Positions 38,121 to 54,073 of a stretch of 64,000 bases of DNA are shown here, in pieces. The notes under the pieces are model-generated. The model did not search any database. It was not told the DNA's origin and saw only the letters and a list, made by a program, of their open reading frames with translations. The first letter of the stretch is position 1. Each line of letters begins with the position of its first letter. The translations under genes were made by a program, and so were the position numbers. The stretch comes from Panaeolus papilionaceus (lineage: Eukaryota > Basidiomycota > Agaricomycetes > Agaricales), in assembly GCA_015501605.1 (NCBI GenBank), contig JADNRZ010000009.1, positions 62,001 through 126,000 on the forward strand. Reading direction: 5' to 3'.

Positions 38121-40295
38121 ATGTCTTCATATAGCAATTATAATCGAGGATACTCATCTAGAAGACGTGCCTCACCAACTTACGACGACTACCAAGAGTC
38201 TTCATCACAAAGCTCGACGCGATGTCCACCATCTCCCACTTATAACTCCATTTCTAACGATAGACACCCAAATAACAGTTATTCTACTTATTCTGAAGAC
38301 AGGATTTCTTCAAATTATAATTCGAATAGCTACAGCAATTACAGAAGACTATGGAGACCTTTGGACGATGTACAATCGACACAGCACCGCAATGGGAATT
38401 ATCAGGGACGTCGTTCCCCACCCCCACCACCCTCCTCATCCTTAAAGTTACAACAATTTCCGACATCCTCGCAATCAACGTACCATCGGCGGAGAACACC
38501 ATCGCCAGAGGTACCAACACCCCAGCCTGTAGCCCGCACAGAACCCACACCGGAATACTTGCTGACAGCCGAAATACCGTCAAAACAAATTGCAGATCCA
38601 ACCTCTTCTCGCAAACTCCTGGTCTTGGATTTAAATGGATCGCTTCTGGTTAGAAGTGCTCACCGTAAACCGGCGACTCTGCCTCGAAATGCACCTTACG
38701 ATCCATACGCTGAACCTACGCGACCCCGTGCGTTAAGGTCTGTTCATCCACGTCCCTACATGCGTGCCTTCAGGGAATATCTATTTCATGAAGAAACGAA
38801 AAAGTGGCTGGATACGATGGTATGGAGTTCGGCCCAGCCGCATAGCGTCGCGGACATGGTAGACAAGGCGTTTGAGGAACGGAAGGACGAATTGAAGGCA
38901 GTATGGGCGAGAGATACTCTTGGATTGAGCGCAAATCAGTATCGTAAGTTCTCATCCATTTCATAATACACAAGAATGAAGATTCAACCCCTTTCCCGTT
39001 AACTAGACCAAAAAACGCAGACAACGAAAGATTTGGCAAAGCCATGGGCAGAGATATCGGCATTACGCCATTCAGCAGAACTTTCTTCAACAGACGGAGA
39101 ACCATCCACTGTCGCTCATCCTTCAGGACAAGGTTCCACTGCAGAAGATGAATCTAGATCCGACGTTGACATCACCTCGCAGTCACATTCAGCCCACACC
39201 ACATTGCTTATGGACGACTCGCCTCTGAAAGCCATCCTGCAACCTTTCAATCACTTGTGCATCTCGGAATATACCAGCGACATGAGGAGAAAGGATTTAG
39301 CGACTTTGGAAATCCAGAACCTGAAGAAAAGAAAGGTGCAGGAGACTCAGCCACTAGACCAGCCTAATGAAGAAACACACGAGGCAGAACGAGTTCAACA
39401 TAAGGTAGTAGAGAAGGTGGCGGAACGCGGCTTAGAGGAAGATGAATACAGCGTTACTGTTTCGTTTGAAGATCTGTCCAGGTTATCAAAAGAACGCGCC
39501 AAGGAGGAAAGGGCAATCGAGTGGGAGAGGAAACAAAAGAAAAAGGATAGGAAAAAACGAGCGAAGGAGAGGAAGAGGCAAGAGAAGGAGGAAGAATTAT
39601 TGGCCCAGCTGGAGACTATGTCAGGCGAGGAACCAGCGTCTTCATCGTCTATCGAGACCTCTGCACTCGGGCTGGTAGATGATGCTTCGTTCGACTACGA
39701 TTCCACACTCCTTGCTGCCATCGGAATTCTGGAGCATGTTAAGCACGAAGATAATATTGCAGCATGGATGAAGTCTGAAGGATTGGTTCGGGTCCCCGGT
39801 CTAGAGGGTGTGCAAGTCGAAGATATTAAGCCAGAAACCGACAACACCGACGCATCCGCTTCCAGTCAGACTGCCCCTGAGGTTGAGGAAAAGGTCATCC
39901 CAGTGGTCGACATCGCCATCGCTATGGACGTCGATAAGCCGGATACTCTGAATACGACCAAGTCCGCTTCTGGAATCGCTCATACACCACCTAGCCACGA
40001 TACCACCCCCGTCCCAACAAAGAAACGGCGTATCAGTGACGAGCTCGAGCAGTCGCCTTTGGAACCTTCAAACTCCACCGAAGTTCCTGCTGTACAAGCT
40101 ACCGAAGACGAACTGCAAATTACGACATCAGTGGCAAGAACAGAACTTGATCAGGTGGCTCCCGCGTCAGAAAGGGACCAGGTGTCACAAAAGCAGTGGT
40201 TTGAAAATTCATCTATTCTCGCTTTTTGGGCCACGAAGGGCAGAGCTGCACTGCTCAAACTTGGAATTCCGGTTCAGAGTGGAGTAACCGGTTAA
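38121..40295 (+). CDS. FCP1/NIF-homology domain protein (HAD-type)
   Basis: Two exons joined at an intron near 38945-39009. The first 170 residues are low complexity (Ser, Tyr, Asn and Pro rich; MSSYSNYNRGYSS). The FCP1-homology HAD domain then starts at LLVLDLNGSLLVRS. The usual DxDxT nucleophile motif is DLNGS here, so the second Asp (general acid) is Asn. Further HAD blocks are MVWSSAQPHSVADMV and LLMDDSPLKAILQPFN. The C-terminal half has a strongly charged Lys/Glu coiled stretch (about 39480-39600) and an acidic tail with a KKRR basic patch, which suggests a nuclear protein. It ends VTG-stop at 40293-40295. Similar fungal NIF proteins also carry DLNG, so activity is uncertain. Confidence 0.82.
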
Positions 40296-40762
40296 TCAAC
40301 TGTTGTCCTCCTTGTTTTCCTTATCTGTGGCGTTTTACTTTATCGATGATTATTGCTAGATATCCCCCCATGCTCTTTTTGTTTTCTTGCACTCTAATTA
40401 CAGGCTTCTTGACGCATTTCACGGTTCTATTCCCACATACACCACACGCACCTCTATTCTAAACATTCACTCCACTCATTGTACGTTATTACACTCACAA
40501 TTACTTATTGTCTGCAAGTTCGATTAGATCCTTATACAGCACATGCATTCTAGACTATTTTGGACATCATATTACGCACATTACAAAACTTCCTTTCATT
40601 TGGCAAAGATAGATTCATATTATAGTGAGACGGTAGACTGAGTCGACATACGAGTTAATTATTAAACCAACCGCTGGTATCAATTCTGTTTTTGACCGTA
40701 TCATGAAACGCATTCAAGTCCGAGTTTAAATAAATGTTGAAAAGATAATTCCTATAAATAAT
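40296..40762. other. Convergent intergenic region
   Basis: About 470 A/T-rich bases between two converging genes. No gene supported. Confidence 0.35.
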
Positions 40763-43700
40763 CTATCGTGCAGTTGCACGTCTAAAAGCGCGTTCCATGT
40801 CCTTCTCAGCAGCAACCTGAGCCTGAGATTTAGCCGCTCTGGGACGTAGCGTTCTCGTTGACCCAGAGGGTTGACTTGGTGTCGCAGGATTTGGTACAGC
40901 CGGTGGTTGCACCACAGCGACGTCCTGATCCGACCCAACCTCGTTGTCACTATCATCGTTCAGCTCTACTGCGGCGTCTTCGTCCTCAGACGGTGACATG
41001 TTATCTTCCTCCTCTGACTCGCTGATCCGGCGCTTTTTCCTTGTGCCTGCTTGAGACTTCTTCGAAGTAGATTGCTTAGTAGATGACCGAGTCCGTTTCG
41101 CAGGTGTTACAGGCGTTGACGACTTCTTGCTTCGTGTTTCTCGGGTTGATGTTCTTCGCGAAGATGCAGCAGATGGACGAGGGGGTACACGGAGTTTGAC
41201 TCCTGCCTTCGTTGCTGTTGGAGTGGGTAGTAAGGGACCGGACCCGATAATTTCTTCTTGAGGTTCTTTATGCTGCTCCAAATCCATATTCGTGAGGCTG
41301 GCATCCGCTGCCATCTCTTCTAAGGTCTTGGGTATATATGTCGACGGAACCAGCGTATCTGAATCAGTGCGAGTGGAGAGATCGACATCCATTGCATCTG
41401 GGTCATATGTCGTAAAATCTACGGCTATGACCGGTTCCTCTTCCTGTTCCTCATCTGGTGGAAGGGGTTTGTGCGCCCTTTTCGTTCGGACAGCTCGGGT
41501 TAGTTCTGGAGGAGGCGATAATTTGATGTGGGTATCTTTCGGTAAATGGAATGGCTGAACAACTTCGTCAGCTCCAGCCAGGTATCCACCAGCCAGGTCT
41601 AAACGTTCTGTATCATCCTATCAAGAGACATCAGCTGTCAAACTTTATTCACCTTTAAAGGAAACGTACTTCAGCCTCAGCTTGCTCCAACTCCTCAGCC
41701 TTTTCTTCTTCCACGGGTTTGTTTGGAGTATTAGAGCCAGTTCCTGTCCCGTACTTCTTTTGCAAACGGTCACGGATCCGCAATCCTTGAATAAGTCGCG
41801 TCCATTGCTTGAGAACACGTTCTTCCTTCTGAGACTTGGCCTTTTCAGCAGCTTCCTGCTCCGCCTCCCAATATGCCTGAGGTCCATGTCAACAGTTTGC
41901 CTCTCATGCGAAAATGTACTAGACATGCCTCTAGGATCACTGCTTCATGCTCTGCTGCAACGACGATGCCTTCAATGACGGGGAAGGCACGGCGTTTCTT
42001 AAACTCAAACCCAGTCTACCTGTTCGTCAGCAAGAGGATTGCGGTCAAAGCAACTCCACATACCACTGCCTCTGCACAATCAAAGCCCAATTTGCGAGCG
42101 ATTTTGACGACACCTTTAACTAAGCACTGCTTAGCCACGAGAAACTGTCATCGAAGGGCGCCACCTACAAGGAATATGAACAGCTCCCTGAGGGAGCATT
42201 GATGGGACATAGAGATCGATATTGCCAAAGTTATTTTTTGGCACTTTCCCCTATAGCAACCCATCAGATTGGACACTCCATTGACTCGAATAAAGCATGA
42301 CTTACATCGACGACAGGTGCAGGGACATAAGGCATCGTCTGCGAATATGCATACATGCCTTGCATGACCTCACCCACAGCTGTTCCGGCACCAGTGGAGC
42401 TCCCTTCCCCGTTTCCCTCCCCAGCAACTTTCAATTCGTCCTTAAGAGCCTCTACTTCTCGCATCTTATTGACCGTTCCAGCCCGAAATTTCACCATCTT
42501 CATAGGCTGTTCTCCGGGTTTGATCATCCGACCCTCGCTGCGTAGCCAATTCTCAGAGGTCTTCAAGCTGACGACTGAAGATCGCAGATAAACAGGTTCC
42601 CCTCTGAACCTTGCAACTGGCCTTGAGTCGGGTGGGTATACGGTCTCTGTTTGCTTAAGATGTCGCTCTAGAACATATCTGTATCACGGTTGAGCGAATA
42701 GACCGCAAGTAAAATGACAGAAAATACGTACATTGCATGATCTTTGAACCCAGTCATCGTTGTGGGCATGCCTTCACTCATCTGAGCAGCTTCCAGCTCT
42801 TGGTCTTCTAGATCATCTCTATGCTGAATTTTGTTCAAGTTCAGTGACAGAAGATGAAAGGAGACAAACGACCCACAAGTCTATATGGGCGGGTTACACA
42901 TGATACCACGCTCATCCACCATCTTTGGTGAGCATTTCCTCGACCACCACTCCCACCTTGGGCTTTGGCTACCTTCGCACTAAACTGTTTCGCATATCTC
43001 CGCGTGACGTCCCTCGCGTATCCATCCTCCTCAAATGCCAGAACGTACAGAAGTTGGTTTGGTAGCCGTGATGCTTTCACTCTCGAGACCGGACGAGATG
43101 CTGCATGAGGATGTGACAGTCCAGATGACCCAAAGGTGGCCTTGTGGCTGACATTGACGACTTGCACAGGATCGAAGACCCTAGACTTGTTGACGTAGCA
43201 CCGTATGGGATCCACTGGAAACCATTTAGCGTCGGACTTAGAGAACACCTCTGTCCAGAAAACTGGCGGCGTTGCTAATGGGTCATCAAGTTCTGACACA
43301 CAGTCAACACAAGTTCTGAAATTATTTTTGGAACTCACTTCGGGCTGGCGCTTTACCCAATGTTTTCCCCTTGTCCTTCTGCTTTCGCAGCTTAATCTTG
43401 GGTGCTGCCTTCTGCTTGCCTTTTGCCTTTTCGCTTTTAGCTGGGACAGGCTCAGACTGCTTTCCAGATGTAACAGCAGAAGACGTCTTGAGGGGTGTCG
43501 ATGGACCAGGAGTGTTGTCCTTAGCCTTCCCTTTACCTTTCTCCTTATCATTGAGGGGCAAGTCTGAAGGCCGTGTTCCTCCTTTCCAAGGGACACTTTG
43601 GATACTAACCACCAGACGAGCAGGAATACCGAGCGCACGACACAGCGCTGTAAAGAGTTGGGCACTGACATCCCTTGATCCTGAACGATTCAACGCATGC

Positions 43701-44405
43701 TTCATCAGACTCTTCGGACTCCGGATTGGTTCCACATCCTCGTCCATAATATCTTGCAGAGTCTCTTCGTCTATCACGGTGGCCGAGTTGTTTTCGTCCT
43801 TGCGATGAAGGCCGCGACTTTCAATTTCCGCTTGAATTTCATCAAAGGACCGGTTCCGGATATGGGCGCCAGGTAGTACCTCGAAATATTCTTGTGCCCA
43901 CCATTCTACTAGGTTAACCATCGCACGTTGGAACATGCGCGCTCTGAGGAGTTGATCTGGAACGTGGGATTTGTGGGTAGCAGAGAATCCATTCTGGAGT
44001 TCTATGGGAGTCAAAGACAGCAACCTAGCCTATTATGTGTGTCAGTCTGCTCTTAATAGCAGATCTAAATTGAGACATACATGAAGAAGGGGGTCATTCA
44101 ACCAATAGTTCCGCACATAGGCGTTGGATATTAACGCGACGGTATGAATCTTGTGACAGTCAATCCGTAGCGACCTTTCTGCATAAGATATACCCTTCTT
44201 CCTGTTGCAGATGAGCATCCGTCTTAAATGTAAAAGTCATCACCAACTTGTTGCTCTTCTGTGTCTTGGGTTGGGCTTCGAGTGTGATTTCAAGTGCTTC
44301 TTCCGCTTGTGGATGTTGATGTTCGGGAAATTGGACTTCCTCCCAATCAAGCTCATCATCGGTATCGTCTTCATTGAAAGCTACATCTTCCATCTCTGAT
44401 GACAT
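40763..44405 (-). CDS. RAD4: DNA damage recognition protein Rad4/XPC
   Basis: Nucleotide excision repair damage sensor, nuclear, partner of Rad23. Starts MSSEMEDVAFNEDDTDDE (ATG 44405-44403). The transglutaminase-like fold includes LFTALCRALGIPARLVVS and WTEVFSKSDAKWFPVDP. It is interrupted by a Lys-rich low-complexity insert, as is usual for XPC. BHD1 includes FKDHAMYVLERHLK and FRGEPVYLR. BHD2/3 include NIDLYVPSMLPQGAVHIP and TGFEFKKRRAFPVIEGIVV, each restored across short introns near 42040-42190. One intron uses a GC donor (GCATGT, about 41878-41930). The long basic/acidic C-terminal tail ends RRATAR-stop at 40763. No lesion seen once introns are removed. Confidence 0.92.
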
Positions 44406-45020
44406 TAAGGGCACGGTGGTGGTACTAATACAAGTTTGGTTGAGGAATGAAATGACTCGAAACCACTGACAAATGTTGGAGCCGTCACGGGAGCGTCACG
44501 TCACATGATGTGTGAGTCACTAATAAATGGGCTTTTCGGCGATGCGTCGACGCGTCCGCGCCGTTCGTACTCTCAACCTCTTTCTCTCATACGTCGAGGA
44601 CGCACTTGTCGTCTTCGTTTACACAAATGGTACCTGTTGTCCCCTGAGGTGTGCAAGGAATACGATGAAATACTTCAAATTCAAGTTTGGGTGCAAAACA
44701 ATTTTACGCCGGAGCAGAGCGAGGCGTCGATCTTGTGTAATAAATAACTTATTAACTACTTATTAACTACTCAAGAGACTATGAATGCCGTATTAATAGC
44801 CGCCTCCATATTTCCAACAGCAGGAGACTTTGGAGGATGACATGCAACATGAAGTCATCCAAGCTGTCCCACATCGAAAGTGCTGAAAAATTCGCTCCCT
44901 GTATCTGGGTTGAAGGGATGTTTGAGTTTGGAGTAGAATTAGAAAACAATAGACAATGTATTCTTCCTTTGCATCTGAATCCAGGTCTGACAGTCCCTGG
45001 GTTATTTAGTTGCTTTTCTT
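44406..45020. other. Intergenic region upstream of RAD4
   Basis: About 610 bases. A short direct repeat of CTTATTAACTA occurs near 44745-44771. No gene is supported; short plus-strand frames lack coding signs. Confidence 0.35.
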
Positions 45021-46450
45021 TCAAACATAAGGTAACACGAACTCACCGCCAACGTGTTTCAGTGCTGTCTTGTAAAGTTCGTTGTCAAAGTAAGGGATGT
45101 CAACATAAAACTCTTCCGAGCGTTGTGGGTTTAATAGAAATTCCAGAAGTGATGCATGATGAAACATGGAAGGGATGAGAACGTTGAAGCATGTTCCACC
45201 TTTCAAGGGACCATCATCCCAATGGCTGCTGAACCCATCTCATCGATATCGCAGTTGATAATAGATTGCAGATCAACCAGGACTGCTTGCACAAAGGTGG
45301 AAAGGCATAGAAAAGTTTTGAGGTAGTCTCTGGAATCGACTTCGTAAAGCTCTCCTGCGAATGATATCGTAACAATGCCGAAGGCAAGTATTTGATGGAC
45401 GAGCATCGGGAACTGCGTGCGGCGAAGGATGTAGAGGTATAGTGCATCTAAATCTGCATATGGTCGATCATTGGTGTCCCGAAGGATGCTTTCAAGCCTA
45501 TAATCAGGATGATGTCGTAGGTCCTTGATGTATTTTAATACGGTAGAAGCGTAGACAAATTGGCCATTGGCGCGCTCGACAATCTCCCTAACGACCACAG
45601 GAACGGCCAATCAATCGGAATCGTGGCTTTGAGGGGGTGCGATTGTCGAATTTCTGCAGTCTCAGCATTCACATACACTTCAATGTCGTGATCGCGGTCG
45701 CATTTGTCCAATAAAAACACACTCCGAGTTAACGATGGTGATTTAGCATGAGTAGCGGCGAACCAACTGCGAATATCCACTTCAGGTCGGCTGGAGAGGA
45801 AAACTGAAAATGGTTAGACATCTTGATGTTCAACCAGGGCTGCAATGGCTTCAAGGACTTGTTTCTGCCCGCTCTCCTCCTTACACTCGTCCAGGCCATC
45901 GACAACAACAACCTTTGGGAACGTAAGTGGGAAGACCTCTTGGCCACAATCGTACTTGAACTGCGTCAGTGGCTCTATGATGAGGGCTGTTACTTGTTGG
46001 ACGAGGGTGAGGTCGAACACAGACGGATTGCTTTCGATGATTCTCTCGATGTAGCTGCGAAGACCGGGTATGGAAAGGGCGAGTTGATAGACTATGGTCG
46101 TCACAAAACGTTCCTCGTGACCACGATGGGTCTCTGCAGACGACGTTCTGGAAAAGAAAAATGAGGCAGCCAAGTTGGAGCCACTTGCAAGGTCTTCTGA
46201 CACAGTCTGCGCAATGGCGGATTTGCCAGCTCCTGCAGACCCGTATAACCAATAAATATAGGGTGAACGTTTTTGAGTCCAAAGGCTGATGTCGTTGAGA
46301 AGGCCTTTCCGGGTCTTTGGATGACATTTGGGAGGGTCGTATCGATCCTTGGAATTGTACACTAATAGGGACCGATTTCGCGCGGTTGGATGAGATGGAA
46401 ATTTCCCACGAACGCGTTCAACGCGTCGCGTAATTTACTTTCATTGTCAA
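45021..46450 (-). pseudogene. Broken NACHT-domain NTPase gene (fungal NLR-like)
   Basis: The minus strand encodes blocks of a fungal NACHT protein in order: DRYDPPKCHPKTR, P-loop WLYGSAGAGKSAIAQTV, VVVDGLDECKEESG (Walker B), FLSSRPEVDIR, ERANGQFVYASTVLKYI and HHASLLEFLLNP. These are split by an in-frame TAA at 45816-45814, a frame change near 45600, and another near 45205. The 5' end has no usable ATG; an upstream block in another frame (DIDNESKLRDALNAFVGNF) suggests a further break near 46370. Repeat-type C-terminal sensor domains are missing. Best read as a dead allele or relic of an STAND/NLR-type gene. Confidence 0.8.
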
Positions 46451-46648
46451 TGTCAACAACCTCCACCAGCCAGATTGGCACATAAATCTTGAAATGACCT
46501 TTGAGAGCTCAAGCGAGCTTCAAAAAGATACCAAAGTCTATCAGACTGATGATAAATACCCGAACCTCCCGTGTACTGCTCCTCAAACCCGACAGCTTCA
46601 TGTTGCAACCAAAACTCGTCGACTGCTAACAAAGGAGGATACAGAACG

Positions 46649-50265
<3,617 letters not shown>

Positions 50266-50475
50266 CTGATGCATGGGGTATTTCCGGTTCTGCTTTCGTT
50301 TACAGCTCTAATCACTTGGTAATGGGCATGGAATAAGGACTTGTATTATAGTTTGTACATACACGGGTATTGACAGCAACGCTATTACGCTAAATATACT
50401 ACACACATGGCTACTTGACGTACTTAACAGCTAATAAACAGGCCAGGTATCTTGATGCGTGAAAAGGATGAACGT

Positions 50476-51772
50476 TTAGACTGTTATCTGCCAGATTTTT
50501 ACGCCTTCTTCGTCTCGTTCCATCATATCCAGTAACTTGGGACGACCCACACTCTTGCGCATGCTGAAGATAGCAGATGAACCTGAAAACAGTTTTCCTA
50601 GAGAATCCATAGATTAGGCAAGACCGAATAAATTGTCGAGATTCTCCTACCATTCTCTTCGCCTGTCCTGTTACAGACCACTACGATCATCTCTGGATCA
50701 TCTTCAGGGTTTAATGGCTCCTGAGGATTATCCTCTTCCATATCTTCTAGCTCCACCCCGTTGCTCCAGAGCGGCCGCATCCTGCTGGCCCAATAGTTTA
50801 AAGTACTCCAGTCGTGCTCTACATCTTCGTCTTTCTTTGAATCCAACCATGCGTTCAGTAATATGAATACATTGGTTTTTTGTTCAAGCGCATGGGCTGA
50901 TAACTCGAAGGGACCAGAAAGCACCGACCAGAGAGATGTCTGGGGATTGAGGTCATTGCAGATCCCCAGAGTAACCGTTCCGATGGGTGGTGGAAGGGAG
51001 AATGTTTTGAACCCGGTACCTGGATAGGTAGACCAGGACTTTAGCCCATTTGAAAACATTCTAGTTAATACGAAGAACACATACCTGCTTTAGCCCAACT
51101 AAGATCAGTGACGAATAAGTTTGTTTTGCGATAATTGTGCAGCAGTTCGCCTTGGGGGTTATAGAAGACTGCGCTGTTGGCTCCGATCTGTTCCCGTGGA
51201 GCTTGTCCATTCGATGCATTGGCTTGTTTAGTGTCATCAACAGGCTTACTGGCCGCTTCTAATTCAAGCTCCCGTATCTCCTCTTCACTGAGTTTCTCCG
51301 GGTATCCAGCAGTTACATAGCATCCAAGGCTTCTCGCTAACTCTGCACAGAACTGTGACGTGGGACCAGTTTTCGGATATTCCAGGTGTGGTGAGATCGC
51401 AGACGTGTTTTCGAACACATAACCTGGATTCATGTACAGGTGTTAATAGTTCATCGCTGCTGAAATGATACAAGAAATGTATCTGTGTACCTGTGAAGGC
51501 CATCTCGGGGAAACATAGCACATCCAGGGAACCTCGTTGGATTCTGATTTTAATTCCAATGCTCGTAAATAAAGACTGTCGATCGCTAAGGCCACCATTC
51601 AGCTTACTTTTTGCACAGTTCCCGTGCTTTAGCGATGTTACTTTGTACGTGTCCGATCTGTTGCAGAACAGCAAGTTCATGACGCGACCCGGTGGGTGCC
51701 TATAAAGCTTACTCGAGGTGCAAATTGAACCACTCCAATGCGAAGATTTAATGGTTGGCGAATACCGGGCAT
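50476..51772 (-). CDS. NTA1: Protein N-terminal amidase (NTA1, nitrilase superfamily)
   Basis: Deamidates N-terminal Asn and Gln to feed the Arg/N-degron pathway. Starts MPGIRQPLNLRIGVVQFAPR (ATG 51772-51770). The nitrilase triad is visible: Glu in FPEMAFTGY, Lys in NYRKTNLF and Cys in LGICNDLNP. An acidic/Gln-rich stretch between (about 51190-51300) is an insert typical of fungal NTA1. Further blocks are WASRMRPLW and VVVCNRTGEENGTVFSGSSA. It ends KIWQITV-stop at 50478-50476. Four short introns are needed, and all junctions inspected are in phase. Confidence 0.9.
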
Positions 51773-52760
51773 TCGAGGAGTCTTTGCTACTAATTGGGCG
51801 GTGCAGTGATGGTTCGAACAATGGATTGTTCAGAACGACTTGTTGCAGCTTGTTGCACTGTGGAATGTTGCCGGTCGGTTGCCGGAGCCTGATGTGAATT
51901 ATCTTATCTTATCGCGCTTACTCCGTCGTTTTGTCGTCAAAGGCTGCCCCGTCTGTGCCCTAAGAAATATAAATAGATCCAACACATTTAGTCCAGAACG
52001 AACGACCATATTTGCTATCTCAAGGGTGTTGTTCCGCCTGAGACCGCCCAAACGTAACTGATACCATCGTCTCATTGGGTTACAAATGAATCCACCACTG
52101 CATCGGTGCCAAATGTGAGCGCCGCATATATAGTATTGAATGAAGGTACCAAAAATATTGTCGGTGACTCTCTCCTATACTTAATTAATATACGCTTCTC
52201 AGGTGGCGCTGACCGTTCAACGCCGTGCCCAATTGGGATGTATGTCAAACGCCAGGGCAGAAGCGGGGAGAAGTTGAACGGGGACAAATGGCGAAAATAT
52301 GTCGTGCATCCTTGTGTCTGCATGGACTCTGTAGACGGCCGGTTACATCGTTAATCGCGATACAGTTGGGGAAATCACTACAGGATTCGACCTTGTCGAA
52401 TTTAAGCGCCCGATTGAGAATCGAATGAGGAGTCACTGGTGTCCGAAGTGGTTTTACATATTGGAGGTTAAAGGCAACCTAAATGCATTCACTACATGCT
52501 TCCAAGGCAATCATGAGGAAAATGCATCGGCTGTGAAAGTGACATCGATATTATTGCTCGTTTGTGTTTATTTTTGGATCCCAACTGTGGTTCCACAAAC
52601 ACACGACATCCGATGATTGCTATCCGAAGAGGATTCGCTGGTTTCTGATTGGCATTGATTCTCCGCGCTATGAGTTAGCAAAATGTAAATATCGCAGGCG
52701 CCAGGTTCTGCGCATATAAAGGCCTTGTTCATTCGTTGACTTTCAGACACTATTCTCGCC
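51773..52760. promoter_or_regulatory. Divergent intergenic region, NTA1 and terpene synthase
   Basis: About 990 bases between divergently transcribed genes. Frames at 52106-52430 have no recognisable content. Promoters of both genes are presumed here. Confidence 0.35.
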
Positions 52761-54073
52761 ATGTATGATATCATCGAGGTCCCAAATTTACAGTGGCTTC
52801 GTTCCAATAGCCTCTCAAATGCTGAGAGCAAGGACACCGACTACTCGCTGCCTCGGGGCAAAGATGTGAGCTTTTCCGATTTATAAAACCACGTAGTAAA
52901 CTCATCATGATGACGCGCAAACCTCAGGACCTCCGTGATAGGGCTCAGAACCAAGCTGTCCATATCCGAGCTATTGTCGACAGCATGCTCGAGGGTTGCC
53001 AGATTCAATGCACCGCCGAGCCATACGATCAAGCCTTTCATTCTCTCTGTGTCGACGAATGTGTCAAGAAATCTTACCCAATCACGAACCACCTAGAGGC
53101 TGGCGTGTTCCTGGCACCTGGCTACCGGCACCTTCCCTCACAGGAAACGCAAATATGGATCGCCCTCTTTACAGGGTTTGCTGTCGGTATCGATGGTCTG
53201 AACGACGCTTCATACTATCCCGATCTCGAACTGTTTTCAGAGAGGTTGATTAAGGGCCAGAAGCAAGGGCATGTCCTCCTCGAAACCTTTGCGAACGTGT
53301 TGAAGGAAATCCCTCTTCATTTCCGCGGTCTACAAGCACAAATTGTTCTCACTTCCAGCATCAACTTTATTTCAGGGTGTCTTATTGAGCACAAGACATC
53401 TGGTAAAAGTGTGAGTCACTACTTCCTTTACACCCTGAGATCGCTGCTCAGAGTCGATGTCGAAACGCATTCTGCTTGCATTTAAATTTCAGAGTTTGCA
53501 CAGTTCGAATCGTTTTGCAGAATTCTATCGCATCCTTAGCGGAGCTCCCGAGGCGTATGCCATGTTCACGTTTCCACCGGAGACTCCATTCGAAGATTAC
53601 ATTCAAGTACGGTTTCTCCCCTCTGTGTCGCATCTGAAACATGTACTTATAACAACCACCGCTTTTTCCTTAGGCCGTTCCCGAGATTTGTATTGTGGTC
53701 AACAACATGAAGTGAGTTGTATTGAAGTCGTCCAATGTAAAGTTCACTTCCCTGACAACAATACCTCGACAGTGATGTTATGTCATTCTACAAGGAAGAG
53801 TGCAAGGGCGAGACTGTAAATTATATCTCGCTCCAGGCTGAATGTCGGGGCCAATCAAAGATGGCCGTCCTTCAACAAGTCGCAAACGATGTGGGAACTT
53901 GTCACCAGCGCATCGTCAACTTACTTTCGAATTCGAGTACCATGGGAGTCGGTAACACAGCCAAGGCTACGACACCATCTGCTCTGACGGCTTACCAGGC
54001 CTGGGCGACAGGATATGCGATCTTTCATGCGTCATATGCGAGAAGATACCGTATGAACGAGCTCGGATGGTAG
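52761..54073 (+). CDS. Terpene synthase, trichodiene-synthase (TRI5) type
   Basis: Class I sesquiterpene cyclase-like protein. Starts MYDIIEVPNLQWLRSNS (52761); the second exon begins DLRDRAQNQ after an intron near 52867-52925. The NSE metal-binding motif is complete, NDVMSFYKEE, assembled over an intron near 53710-53772. The terminal ARRYRM carries the Arg-Tyr pair typical of this family. The first aspartate motif is weak: IDGLND keeps the first Asp but has Gly where the second is expected. It ends NELGW-stop at 54071-54073. The length, about 330 residues, fits the family. The product cannot be predicted, and no P450 or other tailoring gene lies next to it. Confidence 0.85.

Noticed and set aside
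41990..42200. Apparent stops in RAD4 BHD3 region
   Set aside because: Short introns with GT or GC donors restore HIPFKGVVK and AVTGFEFKKRR in frame.
45823..46164. Plus-strand frame across the NACHT region
   Set aside because: Opposite strand carries the P-loop and Walker B motifs, so this is a shadow.
52106..52430. Overlapping plus-strand frames upstream of the terpene synthase
   Set aside because: No recognisable content, no consistent exon structure, and the two frames overlap out of phase.
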